From Branchiostoma floridae (lineage: Eukaryota > Chordata > Leptocardii > Amphioxiformes > Branchiostomatidae), in NCBI RefSeq assembly GCF_000003815.2, contig NC_049979.1, positions 15,724,393-15,788,392 of the forward strand: a stretch of 64,000 bases of DNA. Reading direction: 5' to 3'. The notes under the pieces are model-generated. The model saw only the letters and a list, made by a program, of their open reading frames with translations, was not told the origin of the DNA and ran no database searches. The position numbers were made by a program, and so were the translations under genes. Positions 1 through 13,334 of this stretch are shown piece by piece. How positions within the stretch are numbered: position 1 is the stretch's first letter; each line of letters opens with the position of its first letter.

Positions 1-1434
1 CTGACAGCACCCTTCTGGTGAAATGTTCTGCAGGATCAACAATGTTGCAGTATCAATTTTCACAATCCTTGTCCAGACAAGGCTGATCATTTAGCCTTCA
101 TATTAAAACTTGACCTAGTGGATGACATCTCTTGGAAACAAAAACATTCTATTGCAGGCCATAAACGATATTTGCTATAATGTTGATAGCTTTCCCCACA
201 ACTGACATGGCACAGAAACGTGTTTCTAAGCAAAGAAATAACATTGAGTAATGTCAGCAATAAAAAAAAAAACCTTCTATGAACTTGTAAGGGAAAGTGG
301 ATAACATTTCCGTTCATACATTATAAAATGCAATTATTAAGTGATCAAATACAAGTTTCTGAAATTTTTTGTGTTACAACTACACCTTAATAAGCAATTA
401 AGTCTTTAAACAATTCACAAATTGTTCAAAATGTTTGCCCAGCAGTTTCAAGAATTTTCCCCTTTGCAGAAGCATACTTCCTGCCTGCTTTCGCATTGTT
501 GCATTCTTACTTATTCCTGTAATCCTCTTCTTCTACATTTAGCATCATCAGCATAGGATGGGCCTGTTGTGATGTCCGAAGACATTGTGATGAGTAATGC
601 GTGTTGTGCCTCCAACATGCACAGTGGGCATGGGTATAAGACCACAATTGGAGGCAGCCGATAGTTTGCACGCTCAATAGACTGCAGCTGTGCCAGTACT
701 GGGTCGACTGGGATGTAAATGTCCACACCGTGTGGTGCAGAATCAGAGTTACTAGCCTTTACACTCTTGAATGATACCAATACTTGTCTGATGCATCTAA
801 TCCAACAGCATACATTTACATGTACCTGGGTCCAGGAATGACTTGAGTCTATTCAATCCCTTTTGCTCCAGAAGATAAGCTTTACAAATAACTTGAAAAA
901 GCAAGTATCCTTTAGTGTGCACCAAAAATAAACCAAAAGTTTGTTTCACAAAGAACATGGGGTTAGTTATGATTGCTGCTATTCTGAAACAAACACTACA
1001 ATGGCTTAAAGTCAATGAAATAGACCATAATGAAATCTGACACTGCCAGGATGCTATTTATCAGTGTTATCTTTGTCTTTCAACAATATGTGCAGGGCAA
1101 CTGTGTTCTTCAAAATTTGGACAAAGGACCAGACTTCATCATGATAGACACTATTTAGTCAGATAGCACTAACACATCTATTTTGGATAGTTTCTCCAAG
1201 GAAGTTGACTATGGCACATATAGGTGGACTAGAAAAATTGAGTGGATAACTACAGAAATTACGAATGATTTTATGTACTAGGTTTTAAAATCATAGGTCA
1301 TAACTTAACAAAAATGAACCATTGGGAATCTGAAAGTTCCTTTGTATTCAAGCAAGAATCTCTCCGGCTGAAAACTGGGTAAGGAGACAAACAAGATAGA
1401 CTAGGCATGTGTTGATGTTTAACTTTCAATTTGT

Positions 1435-1478
1435 TAGCCTGGTATCCAGCCGTATTATTACGGCTGGATACCAGGCTA
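1435..1478. repeat. Perfect palindrome, 20-bp arms and 4-bp loop
   Basis: TAGCCTGGTATCCAGCCGTA, then TTAT, then the exact inverse complement. The TAGCCTGGTATCC end is shared with the fold-back element at 27985-28095. It lies downstream of SART1. Confidence 0.85.
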
Positions 1479-1580
1479 CAATTTGTACGTTCAGATGCCT
1501 GAGTTTTCATCACTGTTTTAGTGCTTTTTGTAGTATGATCTTATGTTTCTAATAATACCTTATTTTTATTTTTGTTAAAT

Positions 1581-2030
1581 TTCGTCACTCAGTATTTCAG
1601 CCTAGGAATATTGGTATGGGTTTTCTTGACTAGTGATGTTAAATGTCTAAATGCACTTCATGAGATGACTTGGTTGAAGTGACAAGTTACAGTTTCTAGG
1701 AATTTGGAATAACATGCATATGTTCCAAAATCAATACCCAGAATGGGATCAACAAGAAAAGTATACTGCATGAGCCACATATGAAAACGTTACTAATTAC
1801 TGATCAGTGGTTTGACTGAGTCTGTAGTGCTGATCAGTTTCGTCACTCAGTATTTCAGCCTAGGAATATTGGTATGGGTTTTCTTGACTAGTGATATTAA
1901 ATGTCTAAATGCACTTCATGAGATGACTTTTTATAACATGGTTGAAGTGACAAGTTATAGTTTCAGGGAATTTTGAATAACTCAATAACCAGGAAGGGGT
2001 CAACAAGAAAAGTATACTGCATGAGCCACA
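1581..2030. repeat. Direct duplication of ~195 bp, copies 1581-1780 and 1839-2030
   Basis: Both copies begin TTCGTCACTCAGTATTTCAG and end GTATACTGCATGAGCCACA. They differ by scattered substitutions and small indels. Between them lies a 34-bp block (1805-1838) found again at 6700-6733 in a SART1 intron. Confidence 0.85.
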
Positions 2031-2781
2031 CTCAAAAACAAATTAAATTTAATCTGTTCAATATTTTGCCACAAAATCATCTAGATGTATAACGTTACAT
2101 ACACAATATGACTAATTTCCCATGATTCCAATTACAATTGTGCTAAATTTATTCCTCATGTCTATAACAAAACAGCAATTACAACCTTATATCTTATGAC
2201 CTAAACAATATGTACATAGAAAATTTACAAGCCTAACTACTACTACTCAAAGTTAAGAAAGACCTGCTATAAAAGGTGTTATTTTTCAGTGTGCAGACGT
2301 AATTCATACATGTATTTTGTAACTTGTTCATTTACTACCTGATATATAAATCAGAAACGTTGTAACTTTAATAGACATTGTTACTAGTAATCTGGGACAT
2401 GTTTCTATTCTAAGAAGTACTTGTTCAGTCTCTCAGTTACGACTTGATAGAACCACACCAATTCCCAGGTTAAAGAACGGGAGTGGGTAGGCAAAAAAAT
2501 CTCTGTCATGTCATGGGTCATGACCCCATCAGGGGCAGAGTAGGGAAATATCTGAGTGTGGTAAAACTAAAAGCAAATAGTTCTTGAAAACATTGCCTTG
2601 AAGTTCATGTAAGGCTCACAAATGTTGGCATGAACCAGATACATGGTGTGCATCTTACCTGTAATAACACATGCAAAGCTAAATGAGTCTTGGAGTTTTA
2701 GCAGGCTTGGAGCAAAACAGGGCATAGACATTTGAGAACCAGTGTGCCACACTGGTGTTTCCCAAAGGTACTGTTGTACTA

Positions 2782-5700
2782 CTACTTGGGTTTGGTGATG
2801 GTATTCCTGTAAGATAATGAAAAACTCTGTAAGATGTATATTGGAAAATGTTGAATAAGAGTAAGTAAGCTGCAAGACATGTTTGTGTACACTACTTCTA
2901 TAATATCGAGGTCATCATATTTGCTGCAATTATAAATCTATCAAACAACCAGTGTGTCACTGCAAATTTTACAGAGTTGTACATACAGCAATGAGTACTA
3001 GGTATTGTGACTGCATGTTAATGTGGTGAGCATTTGGTAATGCTCCAAGTTTTATTCTGGGGTATCTTCTTGTGCTAGACTGAAATTTCTGAGTGAATTT
3101 TATGCTTGTCACCTTTTTGTGCTATGTAGTATCTTCATGTACGTTACAGTAGTTTTAGTAGACAAGTGACCTGAAAATACTAGTACCTGCGTCATTGTTT
3201 GATAGATCAATAAAATTTGTTTCTAACAATCTCATTCAATAGTAAACAAATCAATAAATCTGCACCAGTCTGAAGTCTGACTCCACTAAGAAACAACACA
3301 GGACAGACTTACATCTGGTTCTTGCCTCCACTGAGCACCACAAACGGAGAGGACGTCTCCTTCTGTTTCTCCTGCAGCTTAGCCAGCGTGTTCAGGGGCG
3401 TGTCGATGGAGCTCATCTTCTTCACCATCTGGAGAACAGGATTGGAATGTTAAAAAACCTACCTGGTTCAGTGTTTCAACAGGAATATCAGGCATAATAG
3501 TCACACTAAGACCAAATAAAGGTAAATTACTCTAGAATCAACAGCTGCAGTCCTGCTAGGAAACCTTTTGTAAATATCTACAATGACTAAGAATTTATGC
3601 AAGACAAAGAATGGCAATACAACCAAGTTAAGTGTTTACTAGTATTATAAATCATTTCATGTTTTCTTCACAGGTAAAGCAGAATTTAACATGAAGGGAT
3701 GGGTATATCCTAAAGCTACTTCCAAATCTACTGCATGTCTATGAATTGTAACTGCAAACAGATGTAAGTGTGTGACTGAAAGGCTGTAGGGACGTGTTCA
3801 ATATCAAAAAGGCTAGCTGTAGGTAAGAAAGTAAAGGACTGTACAGACTTCTTGTTCCATCAGTTTCTTCTGCCTCTTCTCCGTCTTCATCTTCCCAGAA
3901 CCCTTCCCGTGGAATCTGTGAGACAACTGCCGGAATGCCTGGAAAATAAAAGGAAAATGTTTTTACTTATTGATCCTAAGTAATACCATTTGTTTGATAA
4001 CAGAAAATAGGATATGTAACATGTAGGAAATACATATAGGCTGCAAGAAATAAAATTCAACCAGTTCTCCCATCTAAGGGTTATATTCTGTACCTCCTTA
4101 GGGTTCAGCAGCCTGCCTGTCTCATCGATGTACTCAATCTTCACATCGGGTCTGTAGGTGTCCTTCTCCTTAAAGTCAACCACCGGGCCTCGGTCGTAAC
4201 GAGACGCTCTTTTGTCCTCAAACTCCCTAAAGAAGGGCGAGACAATCAAGCTTTAAAAAATGGCACTTGTGACTTTAATCAGAACTTTTTTCTCCAATTC
4301 GACTCCTAATGTCCTCCGGTCACAACTTGCAGATGCAGCTGCTTGCAGGTCAATCAACATATTTATCTATCAGGGTCATGCCACACGATCTCAATTTAGA
4401 TCCATTTACAGCACACTGCAACAATACATTATTTTCACTTCTTAGGCTCTATGATACAGTTTATCATGATCTGAAACTGTTCATATCGTCTGATCAGTCA
4501 CTATGACTTTTCTGTATCATGTCACAAAAGTTAACATGGAATGATGACTGGATGACAACAATGTTTCACTGAGTCAGTGACACTTGGGATATATATACAG
4601 CAATTAGGAGGAGTACATGGCAAATGATGCACACTGACTCACCTGGACTTATCTTCTATGGTGTAGTTAGTCTCAGGAATGGACATTTTGGTGGTGATGG
4701 TAGCACCTTTCCTCCTGGTCTCAGTCTCCAGGTAACCTGTGTTCAGTCAGGGAATAGGGAACATTTACTGATATGTTGATGTAGGTTAGACATCCAGGTA
4801 ATAAGATACCCCAGAAAGCTTTCTATTTACTGATACATTCATACAAAATTAGTACTAATATTAGTAATAAGACACTTATCAATCAACCTCACCTTCCATT
4901 TTCAAAATTCACATTGGGAATTGGATTTGACTAAAATCAAGACAAACAGACCCTTACAGGACTGGTGGTAGCTGAATTTGTACCTAGTTACTAGAAAGTG
5001 TAGCTGCTAATCAACTGTGCCGATCGACTCATCTTTATAGAAAAGTTATGAGTCCACCAATGTCATTAATTTATTTCAGTTATACTGTTAATTTCTTTGT
5101 CAGTTACACCCACTTAGTTATTTAATTCATATTATTTTAATTGTTACAATGATTTGATGTTTTGTTATTTAAGTAATAGCGTTCTGTTACTGATGACCTC
5201 TGACCCCTCCTCATCATCTTAAGTTCACTGAGTTAATTTTTATTTTGAAACTTCAGTTTAGTTTCAATACTTCTTATGTTATACTTGTACACTTATGTTG
5301 ACTTATGTTATTTGATTGCTTTGTAATCTTAAATGGACTCCATGAAGAATAGATTTTGCGAGTATATTGTAAAGTCTAATGGAGATAAAAAAAAAAAATT
5401 ATTTTCCCTAGCCTTCAGCCTTAGCTGCTTTTTCTAAAGATGTACAAAAGTCATAACTTCTGAAGAATATCCATGAAAGTTGACAAAGTTTACCTTTCTT
5501 TCTTGCCAGATTCAGAGCTCCAGCCAGACCTGTGTCCATTGAAGGCTCCTCATCCAGGATATTGTGCAGGTGGTCCTCCTAGTGGTGGAAGAAGGAACTG
5601 CATCAATCCATATTCTGGAAACACTCAAGGCTATTTCACAAAAATCACCAAAATGGCATTTGACTTTGACTCCACAAACACAACAACTGCATTCAAAAGT

Positions 5701-8700
5701 TAATGCCACTCTTGCCTATTTCATCCAACAAAATCCTTCTTCTGTATAGTTTTGTTTGGTGCAAAATCAATTCATCCTTCTTGTGAACTATTCATAGCCA
5801 ATGAATACCAACTTGGTATCCAAATGAGCCTACAGTAAATGATATTGAGCAGCTCGAGATGGAAATCAAACCGTGTGTGTGTACCTCAGGCTGAGCCCCG
5901 TCGCTGTGATCAGGGTTGACGTAGTTCCATCCTGTCCCCTCCTCATCCTCTCCCTTGTTCACATCATCCTGCTCCAGGTCCTGCCAGACAACACACACAC
6001 ATGCATCAGGGCAACTCAGCCTCCCTTCTTCTTGTACATGTTGTCCCAGGTTTAACAATGGTAACTGTTACAAATTTTCATGGTTCTAAGTTGGAAGCAC
6101 AAATTTCAACTTGTTACTGGGCATACACAAAATTTTCACAATCGCATAGTAGGCAGAAGCAAAATGGCATCCTCCAATCCTGTGCAAGCTTTGCATAATA
6201 AAGATTTTGCCCTTTCATGTCATTCAAAGCCCTCAAATAGCTGACTTCTTTTTTGTCTTATAACCTCTGCTAGAAAAGACAACCCCAGAGTTAAGAATAC
6301 CCATAATGCTCTCACCATGAGATCTTCCTCGTCCTCATCCCTGTTGCCTGACTGTCCGTAGGTCGGGATCTCTCCCAGCGTGCGGCAGAACTCGGACGTA
6401 GCATTCAGCACAATGTGCTTCCCCAGAGCGGGTACTGCAGCTTCTTCCTCCTCCTCATCATCCTTCTCCTGCTTGGGTAGCTGCTGCACTACCTCTAACA
6501 CCTGCAGGGGGTGCAGGTCAGTATACAACCCACAGGGGGAGCTGCTACACAGCATGATTGGCAAATGCTACACTGTTGTACAAATGAATTGCATTCAAAA
6601 CTTCAACTCCGAAGAAGATCAGAAAATAAAGATAAGTTTTTCTCCATCCATGGTAAAGAACAGTCATTGAAATGTCTGGTCATGTGAGCAGGATTGCGGC
6701 AGTGGTTTGACTGAGTCTGTAGTGCTGATCAGTCTTGGACTGTACATACAATAAAATATGCAAGCTATAAACTATATGGATGGCTAAGAAATTGAGTAAC
6801 GTTAACCACAAATCTCTCTCAAACCAATGAATTAAGAAATTGGATACAAAAACATATACAAACATAAGTAAAAGTTTAGAATAAATAAATAGATAGAGTC
6901 TATAGAGAAATAAAAAACCAAGACCTACTTTGTCTGCCCCTGCCCGTCTCTCCTTCATCTGTTTCAGCTTGCGAGCCTTGCTGAGGGCACGGTGTAAGTC
7001 CTCCTCTGCCTCATCATCCACAACCACAGGCTCCTCCGACTCCTCAGGACCCAGGATGGGAACTATAGCAGGGGAGGGATGTTCATCAGTACTAAAAACT
7101 TCATGGTTACTTGTACATCCATTTGAGAGTGGATATCCATGATTTTTGTGTGTGTAGGCCTTGGAATTACTACCTTGCAATAGGTAAGAGATCAAGTTTT
7201 TGGGACACATCTGAGTTCCAGATGTTTCAAACTTTTTTTAGTAATTTCCATGTGAAGTCTCTTGTATGGGCCTCTCCATAAAATTGCATTTATCATGTAA
7301 CATACAGCAGACACAGACTGTCTACTGTTGATAGCACTATGTACATCACACCTATATCTGTATCAAACCAAACTATTCAGACTGCTACACCACCTACCAT
7401 CATCTATGTCAGGTAAGTCCACATCCATATCCACCAGCTCAAGACCTGGGATCTCTTGAGGTTCCTGTCGCCTGAAAGTCACATACAGAAAAACACATCA
7501 GTAATGCACATACATGTAAAAACATACAGGACAGCCTGTCTGACAGTTAACTGTCTAATACTCAAGTGTCAGACAAGTTAAAAAAAGCAAATTAAGAAAA
7601 AGAACAAACTCTGACCTTGACCCAGGTTCTTCATCGTCCAGGGGCAGTAGGTCGTCAGCCTTGACCACTCGCTTCCTCCGGATCTTCTTCACTTTTCTCT
7701 TCCTCTTCTGGAACTTTGCTTCCATCTCAGACTGTTGGAAGCAGAATCACATACATTTGATACTATCAAACACATTTACTTGTAGTAGTATTTGTATCAA
7801 TCAATCAATCTTTTTCAATATTGACCCATTCAGAGCAACATAAATGCCTATTCCCTTAATTTATATGGTTTTTTTTTCATTACTCACCACTTAACATAAA
7901 ATCTTGGGTAATCTTAAACAGAAAGCTCTCCATCATTCATGGTTGAAACACATGGGTTGGGCTAATAAATATGCATGATTGTTCATGGTTAACTTCTGGA
8001 ACAAGGACTGAGACAGACTCCAAAGTGAAACAAAATATCTTCAGACCCCACCTGAGTGAAGTACTCAGAGGCGAGCGTTGGTGCCGCCAGGTTGAGAGAC
8101 TGACTCTGTTTCCGCAGCTCTTCCCTGATGGCCTGTAGCCGTCTCTCTGACTCCAAGTCAACATCTCCTCGGGCATCTACAGCAGCAATATGGATACATT
8201 TGTACACAATAACATTTTGAAGACAAAGTGGCTTCAAGAAAAATCAAGTTAGCATAATAAAATAGCAGAAAAGCAATCATAGAATTGGCGAGAACAATAG
8301 ATGATCCGGACATTACATATGTTTATAAACTCATAGAGAAAAAATCCTTGATTGTTGTACAAGTAGAATTCATACCTTGTACTGAAGAATTAAGGGCTGT
8401 ACTTACCTAGTTGGAATGAAGACTTCTTCTCTCCATCAATTTCCTCATTGTACTTGTCAAGAATTTCCTTGGGTTTGAACTGGAAGTAAGAACCATATAC
8501 AGGTATTTCATAATGTTGACTTCAGTCAGGCAACTGTACAAGCCAGTATCACAGAGTCTTTATGTTTTACTGAATTTTCATCACAAACAAAATACAAGTC
8601 TCACCACTCCAAACTCATCCACCTCCCCTTCATCATAAGGCTTGTAGTCAGGTTTCTTCTTCTTGGCCTCTACGTTCTTCAAGGCCTTCTCCTTCTCAAG

Positions 8701-11462
8701 GAGGTTATAATTCATCAAGACATCATCTTCAGTGTTCAGCACACCTGTCAATAAAATCGAGTAATGAATGATGCAGCATTACTATCATCTTTCTGTGATC
8801 TACTGTAACGTTATATTTCATTTATTTCTTCTATCTTGAATCTGACTGCATTCACCCTCTGGAACAAACCTACCCTCAGATTTTGTTTTCATTATTTTCT
8901 TATGTCTGGGAATCAACAAAGCGAATGTACGTGACCATCCAAAGTCCAAGTATAAAGTCAGTAATGGAGTTAACAGTACCTTTGTCCTTGAGAGTAAGGA
9001 TGACACTCTGTCCTTCCAAGAAAGACTCCTCGGAATGCTCCACTGTCATTCCTGCTAAGTCTCTGGCTGAGTAATTCTATAGCAGACGTATAAAAAGGAC
9101 TCAACAGTTAGTACAGATTCCCAACACCAATAACAAACACAAACTGTTGATACTGGGAGATTGTAAATTCACCAAAGTATATCAAAAAGCAACATCACAT
9201 TTTAAGTAATATGGCAGGTATTGGGTAAGGAACCATGGTGTACAAAATAAACAGATGAAAGAATATACAGACACTAGGAAACCCATTATAAAAACAAAGA
9301 ATGCCAAAAAAAAAATAACCTTAGGTTTGTTGACTCCCAGCTCCTCCTCCACCAAACTGCCAATCCCAAACTCTTCATCCATCTCTTCCAGCATCCTGGC
9401 CTGGAAAACAGCAGTCACAACAACTGTTATGTGGGTTGCAGATAGTTTCTTGGGTGGAAAGTTTCTCAAAAAATAGCCCTGACCAAATGTCAGAAATCAG
9501 TGATGTTAAGACAATATACTAAATTAATTGCTTCTTATTCAACCGTCTTAAATTCTATGTGATCCCTGAATGCGTACATGTTTGGTGCCAGAAGGCCACT
9601 TTAATATATGACATGCAGAAAGTTGTTGATTGAAGTTTACCCTCTTTGCAGCCTTGTCCTTCTCAATCTGGAGCTTGCGGCTCCGCTCCACCCAGGCTGT
9701 CACATCATCCAGCTCATCGTCATCACCCAATGCCTTGATCTTCCTGTGTTCGACCAAACAGCAGAAGTTGTGAAAATAGAGCAATGAAAACAGACTGTAC
9801 ATGCATGATGCATTGCAAGTCTCGCACAACAATACTGTACTTCCTTGGGTCATTAGCACAAGAATGTATTAACGTCAGTCAAAACTACAACATCAATCTA
9901 GTAGTACCAGTTTTCTCACCCTAGTTTCTTGTTCATCTCTCTCTTCTCTCTCATGGCTTTCATCTTCTCTCGCAGCTCATCTGCTTTCTTCTTCTCACCA
10001 AGGTTGATGGCAGGTGCATGGACATCTTCTTTGTTCTCTGTTTTATCCTCCTCGGCTATACAGGGAATAAGTTGGACACATTTGCCACACTATGTACTTA
10101 TCAAGGGACTTACATTATAATACAAAGTTAGAAGACAAGTACTTTTATTATACATTTTCTGCAAAATGTTGGCAGACTGGTGTCAATTGATAAGAATGTG
10201 ACTTCAAGTATAATGCAGAAGCAGACAAACCTGTAACTACAGCATCTGCAACATCCAAAGGTTTCAGGCCCAGTTTTGCTCTCAGTTTACTGTAACAGAC
10301 AAATTAAGATATGCATTGATTGCCATAGAACTAGAAGTGAAAATTTCTCGGATGAAAAAGATTACATCACATTTGCCACCAGAAAATGAAAAGTACATTT
10401 GTACACCCACAAATCTAATGATTAAGTTAACTCACCAATGATAATAATGAACTGTCATCTAAACAAAGTAACTTGTTGGATTTACATGATCAGCATTGCA
10501 ATTTTCTACAGATTTTATCGTGGGGTCGTGAGGCATGAATGCAGGATATTGGGTTCCTGCTCCTGCTCCTGGGTTCAAATCCGGCCATGCTTCTAATTTT
10601 TTGCCCTTGGGAAAGGCACACAACTTTCCTCACTCCACACAGGTCCCCACTGCCCCTACAGCCTTACAAAGGACCATTACTTTTGACAGATTGCATGACA
10701 CCACTAGATTACTAAAGCCTGGCTATGTTTGTTCATAAATAACATTTACAACATGCATTTGGTCCGTACTTTGTCTCCTCAATGCTGAGAGCACCTTCTC
10801 CCCCTGCTCCTGCCCCTGATGTGGATGGTGCCGGCTCATCTGGGAATGGGAACACAAATAAGGTAAATATCTCAGGACAAGGACATACAAAACATGAATA
10901 AAGTTACATCTTTAACTAATAAATACATCTTTAACTAATAAAATATAGATTAAATCATGTGCATACAGCACCTCGTGTTTCTCCAACCAAACGTAATGTT
11001 GCTAAGCCACAACCTCTTGCATGTATAGCTAATTATATGGCTGCGTAACTTGTGTGAAAACAGTGCCATATCAAATGAAAAAAATTATGGATATGACAGT
11101 GCTTTCAGTAGTGTGCTTCATACCCCCCTCCCCCATAATTTTGCCTGGATATTCGTAGACTACTTACCATCATCCTGTGACTCCGTTTTCACTCTTATTT
11201 CTTCAGACTCCCTGTGTTTCTTCTTCCTCTCCTTCCCCTCCTTATCTCGCTTACGCTCCCTGTGTCTATCCTTGTCTCTTTTTCTCTCCTTAGATCGCGA
11301 TCTGGACCGAGATCTGGATTTTTCTTTCTTTTCACGCTTCCTCTCTCTTGACCTAGATCTTGAGCGATCTTTGTCCTTCTTTCTCTTTCTGGACTCCCTC
11401 TCGAGTTCCCTGTCCTTCTCCCTGTCCCTGTCTTTCTCCTTGTGCTTCTTAGAAGACCCCAT
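2782..11462 (-). CDS. SART1: SART1 / SNU66, U4/U6.U5 tri-snRNP-associated protein (21 coding exons, ~775 aa)
   Basis: Nuclear splicing factor needed to recruit the tri-snRNP to the spliceosome. Exons in transcript order: 11462-11168, 10839-10770, 10289-10231, 10055-9920, 9743-9641, 9400-9320, 9076-8980, 8744-8605, 8479-8407, 8176-8052, 7731-7616, 7471-7398, 7062-6929, 6501-6316, 5980-5885, 5578-5494, 4736-4643, 4226-4094, 3938-3849, 3428-3313, 2806-2782. The sum is 2328 nt, in frame throughout. Start [10 protein letters not shown] and an RS/RD/KE-rich region fill residues 1-100. Family signatures follow in order: [17 protein letters not shown] (~115-135), WVERSRKLQ with [14 protein letters not shown] (~200-235), LASEYFTQ (~390), [17 protein letters not shown] (~540), [12 protein letters not shown] (~685) and [14 protein letters not shown] (~710). 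Human SART1 is 800 aa. The short last exon (MNTITKPK, stop at 2784-2782) matches the human tail; reading through its donor instead would stop at once at TAA. Confidence 0.95.
6700..6733. repeat. 34-bp block identical to 1805-1838
   Basis: Starts CAGTGGTTTGACTGAGTCTG and ends TGCTGATCAGT in both places. It is probably the end of a dispersed element, here in the SART1 intron before exon 6316-6501. Confidence 0.75.
10520..10735 (+). mobile_element. tRNA-derived SINE in SART1 intron 2
   Basis: GGTTCAAATCC at 10572-10582 is a perfect RNA polymerase III B box. The tail CCCTTGGGAAAGGCACACAA with CTTTCCTCACTCCACACAGG is the tRNA-unrelated body that I recall as common in amphioxus and other marine deuterostome SINEs. 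The A-box side (near 10520) is degenerate. It lies antisense to SART1. Confidence 0.7.
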
Positions 11463-13275
11463 ATCTTGGGGGAAATACTATTGAGGAAAACAGCAGAGTT
11501 TTAGCAAAAAATTTATGTACTCTTGCCTTTTCGAACAAACGTAAGAGCAACGTGATTACAAGTATATAGCTTACAATTGGGCTATTACCGATTCGAATAC
11601 GGCTATAGTTGAAAAAAAACCTTATACAAATATTGATAAGAAAAAATTATGAAGAAGATTACAGATAATATTTGTAAATAAATATACGTATGAATATTTT
11701 GTTATTACTTTGCTGTTAACTTTCAATTTAAGTAACCAGCTATGTAACTCCTTCATGAACAAATTAAGTGCTATATTCTGTATGGTGTACCCCGTGGACC
11801 ATAACACTAAATACGTGGGTAAACTTACTGAATCATTTTTTTATATAATAGTCCCATTGTCGCATATAGATATCATATCAATGAATTTTGTTAGATATTA
11901 TATTAATTTATATTGTTTGAGAAAATAGTGAATAACAAATAAGTCTTCTTTTATTTCCAGGTTTCCTCTTTCATCATATTGTTGTTACCCCGTACAGGCA
12001 TCGTACCGTCTGCTACCATATATCGCAGCGGTTCTTTCGTTTTGATATTTCAGTGTGAGTAGAGAACTGGGACGTATCTGGTGAGATCTAGGACAAACTG
12101 CGTTGACGAAGACTCTACACCGTACCTGCTTTTCCTTCACAAGCAGAAGGCAACCCAGTATCCACGGTAAGTAATGGGGAGCGCTGTCTAAGCTGCAAAA
12201 CAAACTTTGTCAGGAGCAGGAGTCGACATATAACGTTAATTTCGAGATGAGAACTGAGGAGAAATGTGTCTGGTTTGGTCCCAGTAGCAGACGCGAGTTA
12301 TGATCTGTTTATGTTCCCTTTTGAGGAGGGAACGACGCAGTCGGCATTTACTGCCAGAAGCTCTATAGGCCAGGTACTGCACAACTGTAGCTACTGGGAT
12401 GATATAAATGTAGCATTTCAAAAATATGCCATATTGTCTTTTGAAACACTTTCTAGAATCTTGACGTGTTTGTTCTTTTTAATCTCGCTTTCGCGCCTTC
12501 ATATCACGTTATATAACGTCCTTTCCAATGTTGTCTTGTAGAAATCATACATGCTGCTAAGGAGGTTATATAGAGATGCTGCTGAATAGATGTCATATGA
12601 ATCAATATTCAATCAGATGACAATAGTGCAACAAAACACCATTGTTGTACTGCATATCGGTAACAATGGCTGCTGCCCATAGTACAAATTACTTTCGATC
12701 ATTAAAATTTTCATGTGTGACTATGGCTTTCAGTCTGTAGTTCATCTGAATGAATAAGTTTTTCATTCATTAACATGGTGTATATTATTCATAACCTTAA
12801 CATTGCAGTTTCTAATAATGGATAATGATGCCATCTTTAGAGGCCTCACCCTAATGCATAGTCATGTCACAGCATGTTTCTGATGCCAAGTTCAGGATGT
12901 AGGGTGGACTTTTAGATTGATAATCATAGCTTAGTTCCATAATTATCACATTGCATCACAATGAAATTCATTGAAGATTCTCTGACTCATCATCTGTGAC
13001 ACATTTCAGTGTTAGCTGAGGTGTGCTGTAATTCTGGTTAAACATTCTGCTATCCAGATCTATTGCTGAAATATGAACTACAGCAATGTGTCATATTGCA
13101 TTTCTTGAGATACTTTACTAATGAAGTAAAAATGGTTTCCATTGTACAGTATCTCCCTTGGTAATGTAATATCAAATACATTGTATCCCCTTACCCTATC
13201 CCAGTAAGTGATCTCTATACCTTCTATTTGCCTTTCTTCTCATGGCTTCCTGTATTTTTTATTTGTGTTGAACAG
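11463..13275. promoter_or_regulatory. Divergent SART1/ASB3 upstream region with candidate 5' UTR splice signals
   Basis: SART1 (minus) and ASB3 (plus) are transcribed away from this spacer. A strong plus-strand donor follows 12166 (CCACG|GTAAGT) and a matching acceptor precedes 13276, suggesting a noncoding ASB3 first exon ending at 12166. On the minus strand a donor-like AAGCAG|GTACGG lies near 12127 and an acceptor-like TCAATAG lies just upstream of the SART1 ATG (about 11481), suggesting a SART1 5' UTR intron. These two proposed first exons would overlap antisense. No CpG-rich core was evident; 12167-13275 holds nothing else I recognise. All of this is inference without transcript data. 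Confidence 0.35.
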
Positions 13276-13334
13276 AAGGTGACAGTTGCTGTTCAGTGCA
13301 GATAGACCACAGAGCGGTACCAGACTACAGCAGA

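Larger units (their letters stand above)
1..2781. other. Sequence downstream of SART1: 3' UTR and spacer with repeats
   Basis: No gene is supported. A minus-strand AATAAA at 2153-2148 could end SART1 with a 3' UTR of about 0.65 kb. The stretch holds a 44-bp palindrome (1435-1478) and a direct duplication (1581-1780 and 1839-2030). The only mildly protein-like frame is at 511-780 on the minus strand, which I could not assign. Confidence 0.45.

Noticed and set aside
511..780. 89-residue minus-strand frame with some protein-like composition (VLAQLQSIERANYRLPPIV)
   Set aside because: No family recognised, no supporting exon with compatible splice phase found nearby, and it begins in a splice-poor context. 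Could be the last exon of an unseen gene, but I cannot support it.
10560..10600. Functional tRNA gene
   Set aside because: The B box is good, but there is no intact A box or cloverleaf, and the flanking body is that of a SINE.
11050..11484. Plus-strand frame rich in Ser/Leu/Phe opposite SART1 exon 1
   Set aside because: It is the antisense shadow of the repetitive RS/RE-coding exon.
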